A stretch of 64,000 nucleotides of DNA from Serratia fonticola (GCF_006715025.1 NZ_VFMK01000001.1:4774001-4838000); one strand, 5' to 3'. Positions 42,754 through 50,313 are shown, counted from the first letter of the stretch. Program-made: numbers and translations. Notes: generated from the sequence alone by a model not told the origin.

Positions 42754-43644
42754 ATGAAGGCCACTTCAGATGAACTGATCACCTTCGTTACCGTCGTGGA
42801 AAGCGGCAGTTTCAGCCGTGCCGCCGAATATTTGGAGCAGGCCAATTCGGTAGTCAGCCGCACGGTGAAAAAACTGGAAAGTAAGTTGGGGGTGACGCTG
42901 CTCAATCGTACGACCCGTCAGATCAGCCTGACGCAGGAAGGTGAGCACTATTTCCGCCAGGTACAGAAAGTCCTTAGCGATATGGCGGCAGCGGAAAATG
43001 CGTTGATAGAGAGCCGCCAGCGCCCCCAAGGTCTGTTGCGCGTCGATGCGGCAACGCCGGTGGTGTTGCATGTGCTTACCCCCTTGATTGCCGCGTTTCG
43101 TGCTCGTTATCCGGAAATGTCGATCTCATTGGTTTCTTCAGAAACCTTTATCAACCTGATTGAACGCAAAGTTGACATTGCGATCCGGGTGGGAGAACTG
43201 ACAGATTCAAGCCTAAAAGCGCGCAAACTGATGACCAGCTATCGCAAAATATTGGCTTCACCGGCCTACCTGAAACAATTCGGTACGCCGCAAAGCGTGG
43301 AAGAATTGGCCCAACACTGCTGTATTGGCTTTAACGATTTGCCCAACCTCAATCGCTGGCCATTAGCCTGCGCTGACGGCAGGCAGTTGGAGATAACTCC
43401 CGGGCTGACCACCAACAGTGGTGAAACGCAACGCCACCTTTGCCTGCACGGCAACGGTATTGCCTGTCTGTCGGATTTTATGATCGATGAGGATATCCAT
43501 CGTGGGGATTTAGTGCAGATCCTGGTCAAGGAGACACTGCCGGTTGCCGTGCCGGTCAATGCGGTTTATTACAGCGACAGCGCCGTCAGCAACCGCCTAC
43601 GCAGCTTTATTGACTTTCTTAGTGAAAACCTGCCCCCTCGTTAG
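42754..43644 (+). CDS. yafC: LysR-type regulator YafC
   Basis: A 296-residue LysR-family protein: helix-turn-helix in the first 60 residues (VESGSFSRAAEYLEQANSVV and SRTVKKLESKLGVTLLNRTT), then a periplasmic-binding-protein-like effector domain with VDAATPVVLHVLTPLIAAFR and SYRKILASPAYL. Sequence and position (yafD, yafC, dkgB) match E. coli YafC. Its targets are not known to me; the divergent MFS gene is the natural candidate. Its stop overlaps the end of the convergent transposase-derived gene by 4 bases. Confidence 0.92.
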   Translation: MKATSDELITFVTVVESGSFSRAAEYLEQANSVVSRTVKKLESKLGVTLLNRTTRQISLTQEGEHYFRQVQKVLSDMAAAENALIESRQRPQGLLRVDAATPVVLHVLTPLIAAFRARYPEMSISLVSSETFINLIERKVDIAIRVGELTDSSLKARKLMTSYRKILASPAYLKQFGTPQSVEELAQHCCIGFNDLPNLNRWPLACADGRQLEITPGLTTNSGETQRHLCLHGNGIACLSDFMIDEDIHRGDLVQILVKETLPVAVPVNAVYYSDSAVSNRLRSFIDFLSENLPPR

Positions 43645-44516
43645 CCACCTGGCCGATGTTGTAACCAGAATGCGGAAGGCGTAAGGCTGCCCAACTTCTT
43701 CTGTGGCCAATATTGGTTATAGCTGGCACAGATCGCCTGCAGCACAGTATCCAGCGAAGAGTTCTCCGCCACTGGCAACAGGTGCGCCAGTTGGCTTTCG
43801 AGCCGCAGCACAATCTCCATCTGCGGTAGCGCGGGTTGTTGCAGCCTTATCCCCTGCTCCCGACACCATAGCTGTAAGGGATGGGTCTGAGACTCGCTAT
43901 TGCCGAACAGTTTTTTATTTTCAGTCTCAATAGATTGTATATCGCCTGGGCAGTGCGGTAACAGTTCCTTCAGCCAGTTGACCACCAGCATCGGCGAGGC
44001 TCCCGCAAAGGCTCGTGCATTCAGCCAGCCGCTGACCTTCTCTTCGGCCCACAAGAGATGTTGTTCGCCACCATCTTCGGCCGATAGGCTAATTCGTTGA
44101 TAAAAAAGAGCGAGAGTTCCCGGCAGTTCACCCGCTTTTACTGCCTTTTTACCTCGTAGCGCCCTATTTTCTGCCTCACTGCGCTGGCCCACACCGCGTA
44201 GATAGCGATCCAAGCCTGCACGGGAGATCGGCTGCTGCATACCCTGATTCACCACCACCAGCAGCTCATCCAGTGGCAACTGCAATTTTTGTCTCAGCCA
44301 GTTGATAAGCAAACTCTGCTCGTCTGTCAGTGCCTTGCGAAGGCTCTTGGGCACCGTATGACGATCCGCGACATCCTGGCGCTGCCGCCAACGGCGTACC
44401 GTCGCCACGGAAATACCCAGCTCCTGCGCCAATACGCGATCACTTTTATCCGATTGCTGGATATAACGCCGTACTCGTGGGGTAGTGGTCGCATTGGCAT
44501 GTAGCTTGATTTCCAT
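43641..44516 (-). CDS. IS481-type transposase-derived DNA-binding protein, catalytically dead
   Basis: A 291-residue protein whose whole length follows the plan of IS481-family transposases. It has an N-terminal helix-turn-helix (about residues 12-46, RVRRYIQQSDKSDRVLAQEL then GISVATVRRWRQRQ), a second helical DNA-binding part (residues 60-110, LRQKLQLPLDELLVVV and ISRAGLDRYLRGVGQ), and a degenerate integrase-like core. Where transposases have the first Asp, a TDNG motif and a NGKxERF motif, this protein has FYQRIS, ETENKKLF and VLRLESQL, so the catalytic acids are missing. GGAG lies 6 bases before the ATG at 44516. It is divergent from the PTS/glycosylasparaginase operon. A regulator of that operon is inferred. 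Confidence 0.75.
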   Translation of the reverse strand: MEIKLHANATTTPRVRRYIQQSDKSDRVLAQELGISVATVRRWRQRQDVADRHTVPKSLRKALTDEQSLLINWLRQKLQLPLDELLVVVNQGMQQPISRAGLDRYLRGVGQRSEAENRALRGKKAVKAGELPGTLALFYQRISLSAEDGGEQHLLWAEEKVSGWLNARAFAGASPMLVVNWLKELLPHCPGDIQSIETENKKLFGNSESQTHPLQLWCREQGIRLQQPALPQMEIVLRLESQLAHLLPVAENSSLDTVLQAICASYNQYWPQKKLGSLTPSAFWLQHRPGG

Positions 44517-44535
44517 CGTAGACTCCACACTAAAA

Positions 44536-44550
44536 ATGATGTCTCATCAT
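44536..44550. promoter_or_regulatory. 15-base palindrome, candidate operator of the transposase-derived regulator
   Basis: ATGATGtctCATCAT is a perfect 6+3+6 palindrome 20 bases upstream of the transposase-derived gene. A TCTCA inside it and a TGAGA at 44562-44566 form a second inverted pair about two helical turns apart. Its position in the divergent promoter region makes it a plausible autoregulatory and operon-control site. No experimental motif is known to me. Confidence 0.4.
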
Positions 44551-44589
44551 AACTAATCTTGTGAGATATTTTATAAATTCACCTCACAC

Positions 44590-44632
44590 TGTGAACTGAT
44601 TCACCTTTCTTTAAAATCCATTCACTGATAAT
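44590..44632 (+). promoter_or_regulatory. CRP site and class II promoter of the PTS operon
   Basis: TGTGA-ACTGAT-TCACC matches the CRP consensus TGTGA-N6-TCACA at 9 of 10 half-site bases, centred at 44597.5. GATAAT at 44627-44632 is a good -10 box; a start of transcription near 44639 would put CRP at about -41.5, the exact class II position, and no -35 box is needed. The mRNA leader to the EIIC start would be about 55 bases. This predicts activation when preferred sugars are absent. Confidence 0.7.
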
Positions 44633-44694
44633 CCCAGCCAATAAGTCGCCACCCTTACCTGTTTCCTCCAATAAGCATACCTATGGGGTTTACC

Positions 44695-45981
44695 ATGAAC
44701 AATGCTCTGGGATTTCTTGAAACCAAGCTGATGCCTCTGGCGGCCAAGGCCGCACAGCAGCGGCATTTGTGTGCCATTCGCGGTGCCTATGTTTCCTTTA
44801 TGCCGTTCATTATCGTCGGCTCGATCCTGCTGGTGATCTCGTCGTTCCCCAATCAGGGTTACCAGCAGTTTATGGCGGGCCTGTTTGGTGCCAGCTGGAG
44901 CAATATCATCGAGATCCCGTTTAACGCAGTGTTCTCTACCATGTCGCTGTTCGTCAGTTTCCTTACCGCTTACCGCCTGGCGGAACATTATGATGAGGAT
45001 CGTGTCTCCAGCGGTATTCTGTCGCTAGTGTGTTTCCTGATCCTCACGCCGTTTATCAAGGTAGAAGCCTTGGGCAATATCAATGTGATCCCGACCGAGT
45101 GGATCGGCAGCAAGGGGCTGTTCGTGGCGATGATCGGCTCACTGCTGTGGACCGAACTGTTCTGCTACCTCAAGCGCCGCAAGCTAATCATCAAAATGCC
45201 CGAAGGCGTGCCACCTGCGGTACAGGAATCCTTCGCCGCTCTGCTGCCTGCACTGTTCGTGATTATTCTGGTGCTGGCGATCCGTATTCTGTTCGAACAC
45301 ACCAGTTACCAAACCATTCATCAGTTTATTTATAACGTAGTCGCCACCCCGGTACGTCACTTTGGTACTTCTTATATTGGCGCACTGCTGACGGTGTTGA
45401 GTATCACCATCCTATGGTCGGTGGGGATCAACTCTGGTTCGATGGTCAACGGCATCATCCGCCCGCTGTGGATGGAAAACCAGACCGACAACATCGCCGC
45501 TATCCAGGCCGGGGTCACGCCACCGCACATCGTCACCGAACAGTTCTTCGATATGATCTGGATGGGCGGTGCTGGTGCCACCCTGTCGCTGGTGATCGCC
45601 ATTCTGTTCTTTGCCCGTAGCAATAGTATTCGCGAAGTAGGCCGCATGGGGGCCCCGGCTTCAATCTTCAACATTAATGAACCGATCCTGTTTGGCCTAC
45701 CGGTGATCATGAACCCCATCATGCTGATCCCCTTCAACCTGGTGCCGGTGGTGTTGGTTACCGTGCAATACGTGGCGATGAAGGTGGGGGCCGTCGCCGT
45801 CACTACCGGGGTATTTATCCCTTGGACGCTGCCACCGGTGATCAGTGGCTTTATCGTGACCGGCCATTTGAGTGGCAGCCTGATGCAAATCGTTAACCTG
45901 CTGATCGGTGCCATGCTTTATCTGCCTTTCCTGCGCATTCTGGACAAACAGTATCGCGCAGCCGAAACATCAGGAGTTTGA
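44695..45981 (+). CDS. PTS EIIC component, lactose/cellobiose/chitobiose family
   Basis: The membrane transport domain of a sugar phosphotransferase system, 428 residues with about ten helices. The start MNNALGFLETKLMPLAAKAA and the RHLCAIRGAYVSFMPFIIVGS segment are typical of CelB/ChbC-type EIIC, as is the sugar-site stretch GAPASIFNINEPILFGLPVI. The ATG at 44695 has GGGG 6 bases before it and the ATG at 44683 has none. It is the first gene of an operon whose EIIB and EIIA are the last two. The sugar is not predictable; beta-linked GlcNAc or glucose compounds are usual for the family. Confidence 0.92.
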   Translation: MNNALGFLETKLMPLAAKAAQQRHLCAIRGAYVSFMPFIIVGSILLVISSFPNQGYQQFMAGLFGASWSNIIEIPFNAVFSTMSLFVSFLTAYRLAEHYDEDRVSSGILSLVCFLILTPFIKVEALGNINVIPTEWIGSKGLFVAMIGSLLWTELFCYLKRRKLIIKMPEGVPPAVQESFAALLPALFVIILVLAIRILFEHTSYQTIHQFIYNVVATPVRHFGTSYIGALLTVLSITILWSVGINSGSMVNGIIRPLWMENQTDNIAAIQAGVTPPHIVTEQFFDMIWMGGAGATLSLVIAILFFARSNSIREVGRMGAPASIFNINEPILFGLPVIMNPIMLIPFNLVPVVLVTVQYVAMKVGAVAVTTGVFIPWTLPPVISGFIVTGHLSGSLMQIVNLLIGAMLYLPFLRILDKQYRAAETSGV

Positions 45982-45982
45982 T

Positions 45983-46948
45983 ATGTGGGGAATGATTGCA
46001 ACCTGGCGTATGGCACTAGAAGGCGTCACCCAGGCCAGTGAAGCGCTGAAAGCCGGGGCAAGCGCCGCACAAAGCGTGGTTAGCGCAGTGGCGGAAGTGG
46101 AGGATTTTCCGTTTTATAAATCTGTCGGTTACGGTGGTCTACCTACCGAAAATGGTGAGGTCGAACTGGATGCGGCCTTTATGGATGGCGATACGCTGGC
46201 CTTTGGTGCCGTTGGCAACCTGGTGGATATCGCTAACCCGGTGAAGGTTGCCCAGGCGCTGAGTCGCGAACGCTTCAACAGCGTCCTGGTAGGAGCTGGC
46301 GCACGTGAGTGGGCCCTTAGCCAAGGTTTTGCCGACAAGGCCATGCTCACCGAGCGTGCAACCCAGCACTATCGTAAGCGCTGCCGCGAAACCATCGATA
46401 AGGGCCTCAGCCCCTACGATGGCCACGATACCGTCGGCATTATCGGCCTCGATCTGCATGGTTCAATGAGCGTGGCCACGTCTACCAGCGGGTTGTTTAT
46501 GAAACGTCGTGGCCGCCTGGGTGATTCACCGGTGATTGGTTCCGGTTTCTACTGTGACAGCCAGATCGGCGCCGCAACCGCCACGGGCGTGGGTGAAGAC
46601 CTGATGAAAGGCTGCACCAGCTATGAGATCGTGCGTCGTATGCAGCAAGGTATGACGCCACAACAGGCGGCCGATTCGGTCGTCTTCGAATTGGAAGATC
46701 GGCTGATAGCCCGCTTTGGCCGGGTGGGCGATCTCTCCGTAGTCTGTATGAATCGGCAAGGGGAGTTCGGTATTTCTACCAATATCAAAACTTTCTCGTT
46801 TGTGGTCGCCAGCGCTATTCAACCACCTACGGTGTACCTGGCAGAACGCCGCGCCGAGCATACGCACTACACCCCAGCCAGCGAGCAATGGCTAGCCGAC
46901 TATGCCGAGCGAATTCGCGCGCCGATTGAGGAGATCCATTTTGATTAA
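45983..46948 (+). CDS. N4-(beta-N-acetylglucosaminyl)-L-asparaginase (glycosylasparaginase), cytoplasmic
   Basis: An Ntn-hydrolase that cleaves the amide between N-acetylglucosamine and asparagine after self-cleavage. In the 321 residues the nucleophile is Thr150 in GHDTVGIIGLD, followed by GRLGDSPVIGSGFYCD (177-192) and AATATGVGEDLMKG. The N-terminal half has GYGGLPTENGEVELDAAFMDG and GAVGNLVDIANP, closer to the glycosylasparaginase branch than to isoaspartyl peptidase. There is no signal peptide, unlike the secreted flavobacterial enzyme. GGAG is 8 bases before the ATG, which is one base after the EIIC stop. General asparaginase/isoaspartyl peptidase activity is the alternative. Confidence 0.85.
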   Translation: MWGMIATWRMALEGVTQASEALKAGASAAQSVVSAVAEVEDFPFYKSVGYGGLPTENGEVELDAAFMDGDTLAFGAVGNLVDIANPVKVAQALSRERFNSVLVGAGAREWALSQGFADKAMLTERATQHYRKRCRETIDKGLSPYDGHDTVGIIGLDLHGSMSVATSTSGLFMKRRGRLGDSPVIGSGFYCDSQIGAATATGVGEDLMKGCTSYEIVRRMQQGMTPQQAADSVVFELEDRLIARFGRVGDLSVVCMNRQGEFGISTNIKTFSFVVASAIQPPTVYLAERRAEHTHYTPASEQWLADYAERIRAPIEEIHFD

Positions 46949-48401
46949 TTATCGGTTACTGAGTGAAATCCCCGCATGGGGAGCTAACAGCCATGTGATT
47001 AGCTACCCCGGCAACCCACTACAATTACCCTGCAATGCAGCCCTGTTACAGGAACTGAATGCCACCGCCCAGCAGCAAGCCGCCGACTGCGCCTATGGCT
47101 GTGCTCCTGCAGGCCGCGTCACGCTGTTGCCAAAAACGTTCTGGTTCGATGAGCAAACCAACAAGCTGGTCACCGCACTGCGCCCCCTGCTACGAAGCGG
47201 CACCTGTACGCAGTTGATCGTTGACTGCTCGGCGTTTGATCACCGCAATCTACCGGTACTGCCCCCTCTGCTGCATTTCCTGTTCAACCTGGATTACCAA
47301 CTGAGCGATCTCGGGCTGAAAAAGGCAGAAGCATCGCCCATACCACGTATTCAGGAGTTGGTGTTCTATTGCCAGCCGGAGCAGCGAGCCACTCTCGAGC
47401 CGCACCTGTCTCAAGCGGCTGCCACCGCCATAGGGATGAAGGCTGCACGACGCATTGCCGACATGCCTAGCGATCGTTGCACCCCGGTATTTTTCGCCAA
47501 TGAGATTGCCCGCCAGATTGCTCTCTATCCCAGCCTGAGCTGTGAAGTGCTGGATGAACAGCAGATCGCTGAACAAGGTCTTGGCCTGCTACAGGCCGTA
47601 GGTAAAGGTGCCGATAATCCTCCGCGTCTGGTGGTAATACGCTACCAGGGGAGCGACACAGGCCCCTTCAGCGCCTACGTTGGCAAAGGTATCACTTTCG
47701 ACACCGGCGGCCTGTGGCTGAAGGGCGGCGATGGCATGTACACCATGAAATATGACATGTGTGGCGCAGCTAACGTCTTTGGCCTGATGCTGGCCGTGGC
47801 AGAACTCAAACTACCGGTACGTCTGGTTGGCGTACTGGCGCTGGCCGAAAATATGATTGGCCCGGCAGCGATGCGCCCAGGCGATGTCGTAACCAGTTAC
47901 AGCGGCTTAACCGTGGAAATCAACAACACCGATGCCGAGGGGCGACTGGTGCTGGCCGATGGCATCGCCTACGCCAGCAGGTTGACCAATAATCAGCAGC
48001 CGCCAGAATACGTGATCGATCTGGCTACGCTCACCGGCGCGGTGGTCAAAGCCTTGGGTTACGATCTTAGCGGCCTGATGACCGAAGATGAAGACCTGCG
48101 TCACGATCTCACTCAGGCAGGCTTGCGCAGTGGCGATCCTCTGTGGTCGTTGCCGCTGGACGATCGCTTCAGTAAACAGGTGGAGAGTCATATTGCCGAC
48201 CTGTGTAACACGCCTACCAACAATGCGGCGATCAGTACCTCAGCTGCCTACTTCCTAAGTCGTTTCAGCCTGGCGGATATTCCCTGGGCACACCTTGATA
48301 TCAGCGGCACTGCGTTGTGGCGAGAAAATGGCCGTAGCGTGGCCTCTGGCCGACCGATCCCACTTTTAATCCAGCACCTGCTGGAGCGCCTGGAGAAATA
48401 A
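46941..48401 (+). CDS. Leucyl aminopeptidase-type metallopeptidase (M17)
   Basis: A two-metal aminopeptidase of 486 residues. The C-terminal catalytic domain shows YVGKGITFDTGGLWLKGGDG, MKYDMCGAANVFG and NNTDAEGRLVLADG, with metal ligands and the catalytic lysine and arginine all in place. The N-terminal domain is divergent from PepA. The start is a TTG at 46941, chosen because GAGGAG lies exactly 7 bases before it; it overlaps the end of the glycosylasparaginase gene by 8 bases. Position inside a PTS operon is odd and suggests trimming of an imported amino-acid-containing substrate. Confidence 0.9.
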   Translation: MINYRLLSEIPAWGANSHVISYPGNPLQLPCNAALLQELNATAQQQAADCAYGCAPAGRVTLLPKTFWFDEQTNKLVTALRPLLRSGTCTQLIVDCSAFDHRNLPVLPPLLHFLFNLDYQLSDLGLKKAEASPIPRIQELVFYCQPEQRATLEPHLSQAAATAIGMKAARRIADMPSDRCTPVFFANEIARQIALYPSLSCEVLDEQQIAEQGLGLLQAVGKGADNPPRLVVIRYQGSDTGPFSAYVGKGITFDTGGLWLKGGDGMYTMKYDMCGAANVFGLMLAVAELKLPVRLVGVLALAENMIGPAAMRPGDVVTSYSGLTVEINNTDAEGRLVLADGIAYASRLTNNQQPPEYVIDLATLTGAVVKALGYDLSGLMTEDEDLRHDLTQAGLRSGDPLWSLPLDDRFSKQVESHIADLCNTPTNNAAISTSAAYFLSRFSLADIPWAHLDISGTALWRENGRSVASGRPIPLLIQHLLERLEK

Positions 48402-48402
48402 C

Positions 48403-48714
48403 ATGGAAAAGATCCTGCTAGTGTGTGACTTGGGTATGTCCACCAGTCTACTGGTGAAAAAGATGCAAGAGGCCGCCAAAGCGCGTGGGATTGACGCCGA
48501 GATCTGCGCCAAGTCGATCCGTGAATACAAAACGGCGGTAACCGAATTTGACGTCGCGCTGTTGGGGCCGCAGATCCGCTATAAGCTGGCAGAGTGCGAG
48601 AAGATTGCCCACGAGCACCATAAAAAAGTCGCCTGCATCGATATGATGGCCTACGGCACCATGAAGGGTGACAAGGTATTGGATCAAGCCCTGGCGCTGA
48701 TTGAGGAGGCCTGA
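48403..48714 (+). CDS. PTS EIIB component, lactose/cellobiose family
   Basis: A 103-residue cytoplasmic phosphocarrier. The phosphorylated cysteine is Cys8 in ILLVCDLGMSTSLLVKKM, followed by a typical AKSIREYKTAVTEFDVALLGPQ segment. It takes phosphate from the EIIA encoded next and passes it to the sugar moving through the EIIC encoded at the start of the operon. One base separates it from the aminopeptidase gene and one from the EIIA gene. Confidence 0.94.
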   Translation: MEKILLVCDLGMSTSLLVKKMQEAAKARGIDAEICAKSIREYKTAVTEFDVALLGPQIRYKLAECEKIAHEHHKKVACIDMMAYGTMKGDKVLDQALALIEEA

Positions 48715-48715
48715 A

Positions 48716-49027
48716 ATGGATTTGGAAAACGAAGTGATGGAGCTGATTGCCAATGCGGGTTACGCCCGCAGTCTGGTGTTTCAGGCCATACGCTGTGCGC
48801 GCGAAGAAGAAAATTTCGTGCAGGCCGAACAGTATATGCAACAAGCGCAGGAGGCACTCTCTGGCGCTCATCAGGTCCAGACCAAGCTAATCGAAATGGA
48901 CGAAGGCAGCGGTAAAATCCCGGTTCATCTGGTGATGGTCCATGCACAGGACCATCTGATGAACGCGATTATGCTGATGGAAATGGGCCGTGAGATTATC
49001 GCCCTGCACCAAAAGATCGCGGGTTAA
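48716..49027 (+). CDS. PTS EIIA component, lactose/cellobiose family
   Basis: A 103-residue, three-helix phosphocarrier starting MDLENEVMELIANAGYARSL. The phospho-accepting histidine is His76 in MVHAQDHLMNAI, with the metal-site Asp79 and His80 beside it. It would receive phosphate from HPr. The ATG lies one base after the EIIB stop; an in-frame start five codons earlier is inside EIIB. It ends the operon. Confidence 0.94.
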   Translation: MDLENEVMELIANAGYARSLVFQAIRCAREEENFVQAEQYMQQAQEALSGAHQVQTKLIEMDEGSGKIPVHLVMVHAQDHLMNAIMLMEMGREIIALHQKIAG

Positions 49028-49037
49028 AACCAGTTAA

Positions 49038-49067
49038 GCCGTCTGTGGCCTCAGAACCACAGACGGC
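49038..49067. terminator. Hairpin between the EIIA gene and dkgB
   Basis: An 11-bp stem, GCCGTCTGTGG with CCACAGACGGC, and an 8-base loop separates two convergent genes. T-tracts are weak on both sides, so termination is probable but not certain. Confidence 0.6.
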
Positions 49068-49074
49068 CAACCTA

Positions 49075-49878
49075 TCAATCCCAGTTTGGTGCCAGACCTT
49101 CCGGGCTAACCAGGCGACCATTGCATTCCAATGCAGCAATCGCCGCCATTTCCTCATCAGACAGCGTCAGTTGCTGAGCCAACAGGTTGCTCGCCAGGTT
49201 TTCACGCTTGGTCGAGGACGGGATCACCGCATAACCCAGTTGCAAAGCCCAAGCCAGGATCACCTGAGCCGCAGTCACATTACGGCGCTTGGCGATATTA
49301 TTGATGACTTCATCCTGCAACGCCTTGCCATAAGCCAACGTCATATAGGAGGTGATGGCAATGCCATGTCGTTGCGCAAACTCAACCACCTGACGGTTTT
49401 GCAGATACGGTGAGAGTTCGATTTGGTTGGTGGCTATCGCATCAGCGCCAACTGCATCAATGGCGCGCTGCATCAGTTCAACGGTGAAGTTTGAAATACC
49501 AATCTGGCGCGTCAGTCCGAGTTCCTTAGCCTTCACCAACTCCGCCATAGACTCGGCAACCGAGACTTCATCGTTCGGTGATGGCCAGTGGATCAAGGTC
49601 AGATCCACATAGGAGGTTTGCAGCTTTTTCAGGCTTTCTTGCAGGCTCGGGATCAGTTGGTCTTTACCCAAGTTGGCGATCCAGATCTTGGTGGTGATAA
49701 ATAACTCTTCGCGTTTCACGCTACTGGCTGCGATAGCTTGGCCGACGGCCGCTTCGTTCTCATAGATTTGTGCGGTGTCGATGGCTCGGTAGCCCAGTTC
49801 CAGAGCGGTACTCACGGAGTCGATCACTACTTGATCTTGCAGACGAAAGGTACCTAAGCCAAATGCAGGGATGCTCAT
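49075..49878 (-). CDS. dkgB: Aldo-keto reductase DkgB (2,5-diketo-D-gluconate reductase B)
   Basis: An NADPH-dependent reductase of small aldehydes, including methylglyoxal, and 2,5-diketo-D-gluconate. The 267-residue barrel shows the catalytic tyrosine in RAIDTAQIYENEAAVGQAI, the lysine in ELFITTKIW, and histidine in DLTLIHWPSP, with IPSSTKRENLASNL as cofactor loop. Sequence and position next to tRNA-Asp and rrn match E. coli dkgB. Confidence 0.95.
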   Translation of the reverse strand: MSIPAFGLGTFRLQDQVVIDSVSTALELGYRAIDTAQIYENEAAVGQAIAASSVKREELFITTKIWIANLGKDQLIPSLQESLKKLQTSYVDLTLIHWPSPNDEVSVAESMAELVKAKELGLTRQIGISNFTVELMQRAIDAVGADAIATNQIELSPYLQNRQVVEFAQRHGIAITSYMTLAYGKALQDEVINNIAKRRNVTAAQVILAWALQLGYAVIPSSTKRENLASNLLAQQLTLSDEEMAAIAALECNGRLVSPEGLAPNWD

Positions 49879-50012
49879 AATTGTGTTCTCTCGGTTTGTT
49901 TATCAAAACAGCTTGGGAGGATTATGGCAGCAGTTTTGTTGATCAAAAACGCCCTATTGTGCATAAGACTTTTGATTAAAAGGCAACAATAGATCTTGAT
50001 TGGACAGGAAAG

Positions 50013-50180
50013 CCCCTCACTACAACCCTATCTCAAAGAGCGAGGTAGCAGTCCGGCGTCGTGGATTAGCCCGTGCTACTACGGTAACCCCTTGATTACC
50101 CTGCCGTGCTTCATGCAGAGTAAGAAATATCAACGAACTTACCCTAACCCTCTACTGGGGGTGAAGGCTGGGGTGAGGGG
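50013..50180. repeat. Degenerate palindromic repeat element
   Basis: The left end (50013-50034) begins CCCCTCACTACAACCC and the right end (to 50180) ends GGCTGGGGTGAGGGG, an imperfect inverted copy. ACCCTAACCCTCTAC at 50140 is a second internal copy. The ends match the termini of the element at 21464-21923, but the interior is different and includes a GTAGCA/TGCTAC stem. It fills most of the 358 bases between dkgB and the tRNA terminator. I see no gene in it. Confidence 0.6.
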
Positions 50181-50190
50181 ACCATTTAAG

Positions 50191-50226
50191 CAAATGAAAA
50201 AGCCCTGAGTCAGAGACTCAGGGCTT
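50191..50226 (-). terminator. rrn operon terminator
   Basis: On the minus strand a 12-bp stem AAGCCCTGAGTC with GACTCAGGGCTT closes a 3-base loop and is followed by TTTTTCATTTG. It lies just downstream of tRNA-Asp, the last gene of the rrn transcript. Confidence 0.92.
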
Positions 50227-50236
50227 ATCAATTAAG

Positions 50237-50313
50237 TGGCGGAACGGACGGGGCTCGAACCCGCGACCCCCTGCGTGACAGGCAGGTATTCTAACCAACT
50301 GAACTACCGCTCC
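50237..50313 (-). tRNA. aspU: tRNA-Asp (anticodon GTC), distal tRNA of the rrn operon
   Basis: The 77 bases are identical to the tRNA-Asp at 35897. It lies 93 bases downstream of 5S rRNA, as aspU does in the E. coli rrnH operon, and ahead of the rrn terminator. Confidence 0.97.

Noticed and set aside
43641..44516. Active insertion sequence
   Set aside because: The transposase-like core lacks the catalytic acids, and no terminal inverted repeats or target duplications flank the gene.
44584..44594. TCACACTGTGA read as a CRP site by itself
   Set aside because: The half-sites are in the wrong order (TCACA before TGTGA); the proper CRP match is the overlapping TGTGA-N6-TCACC.
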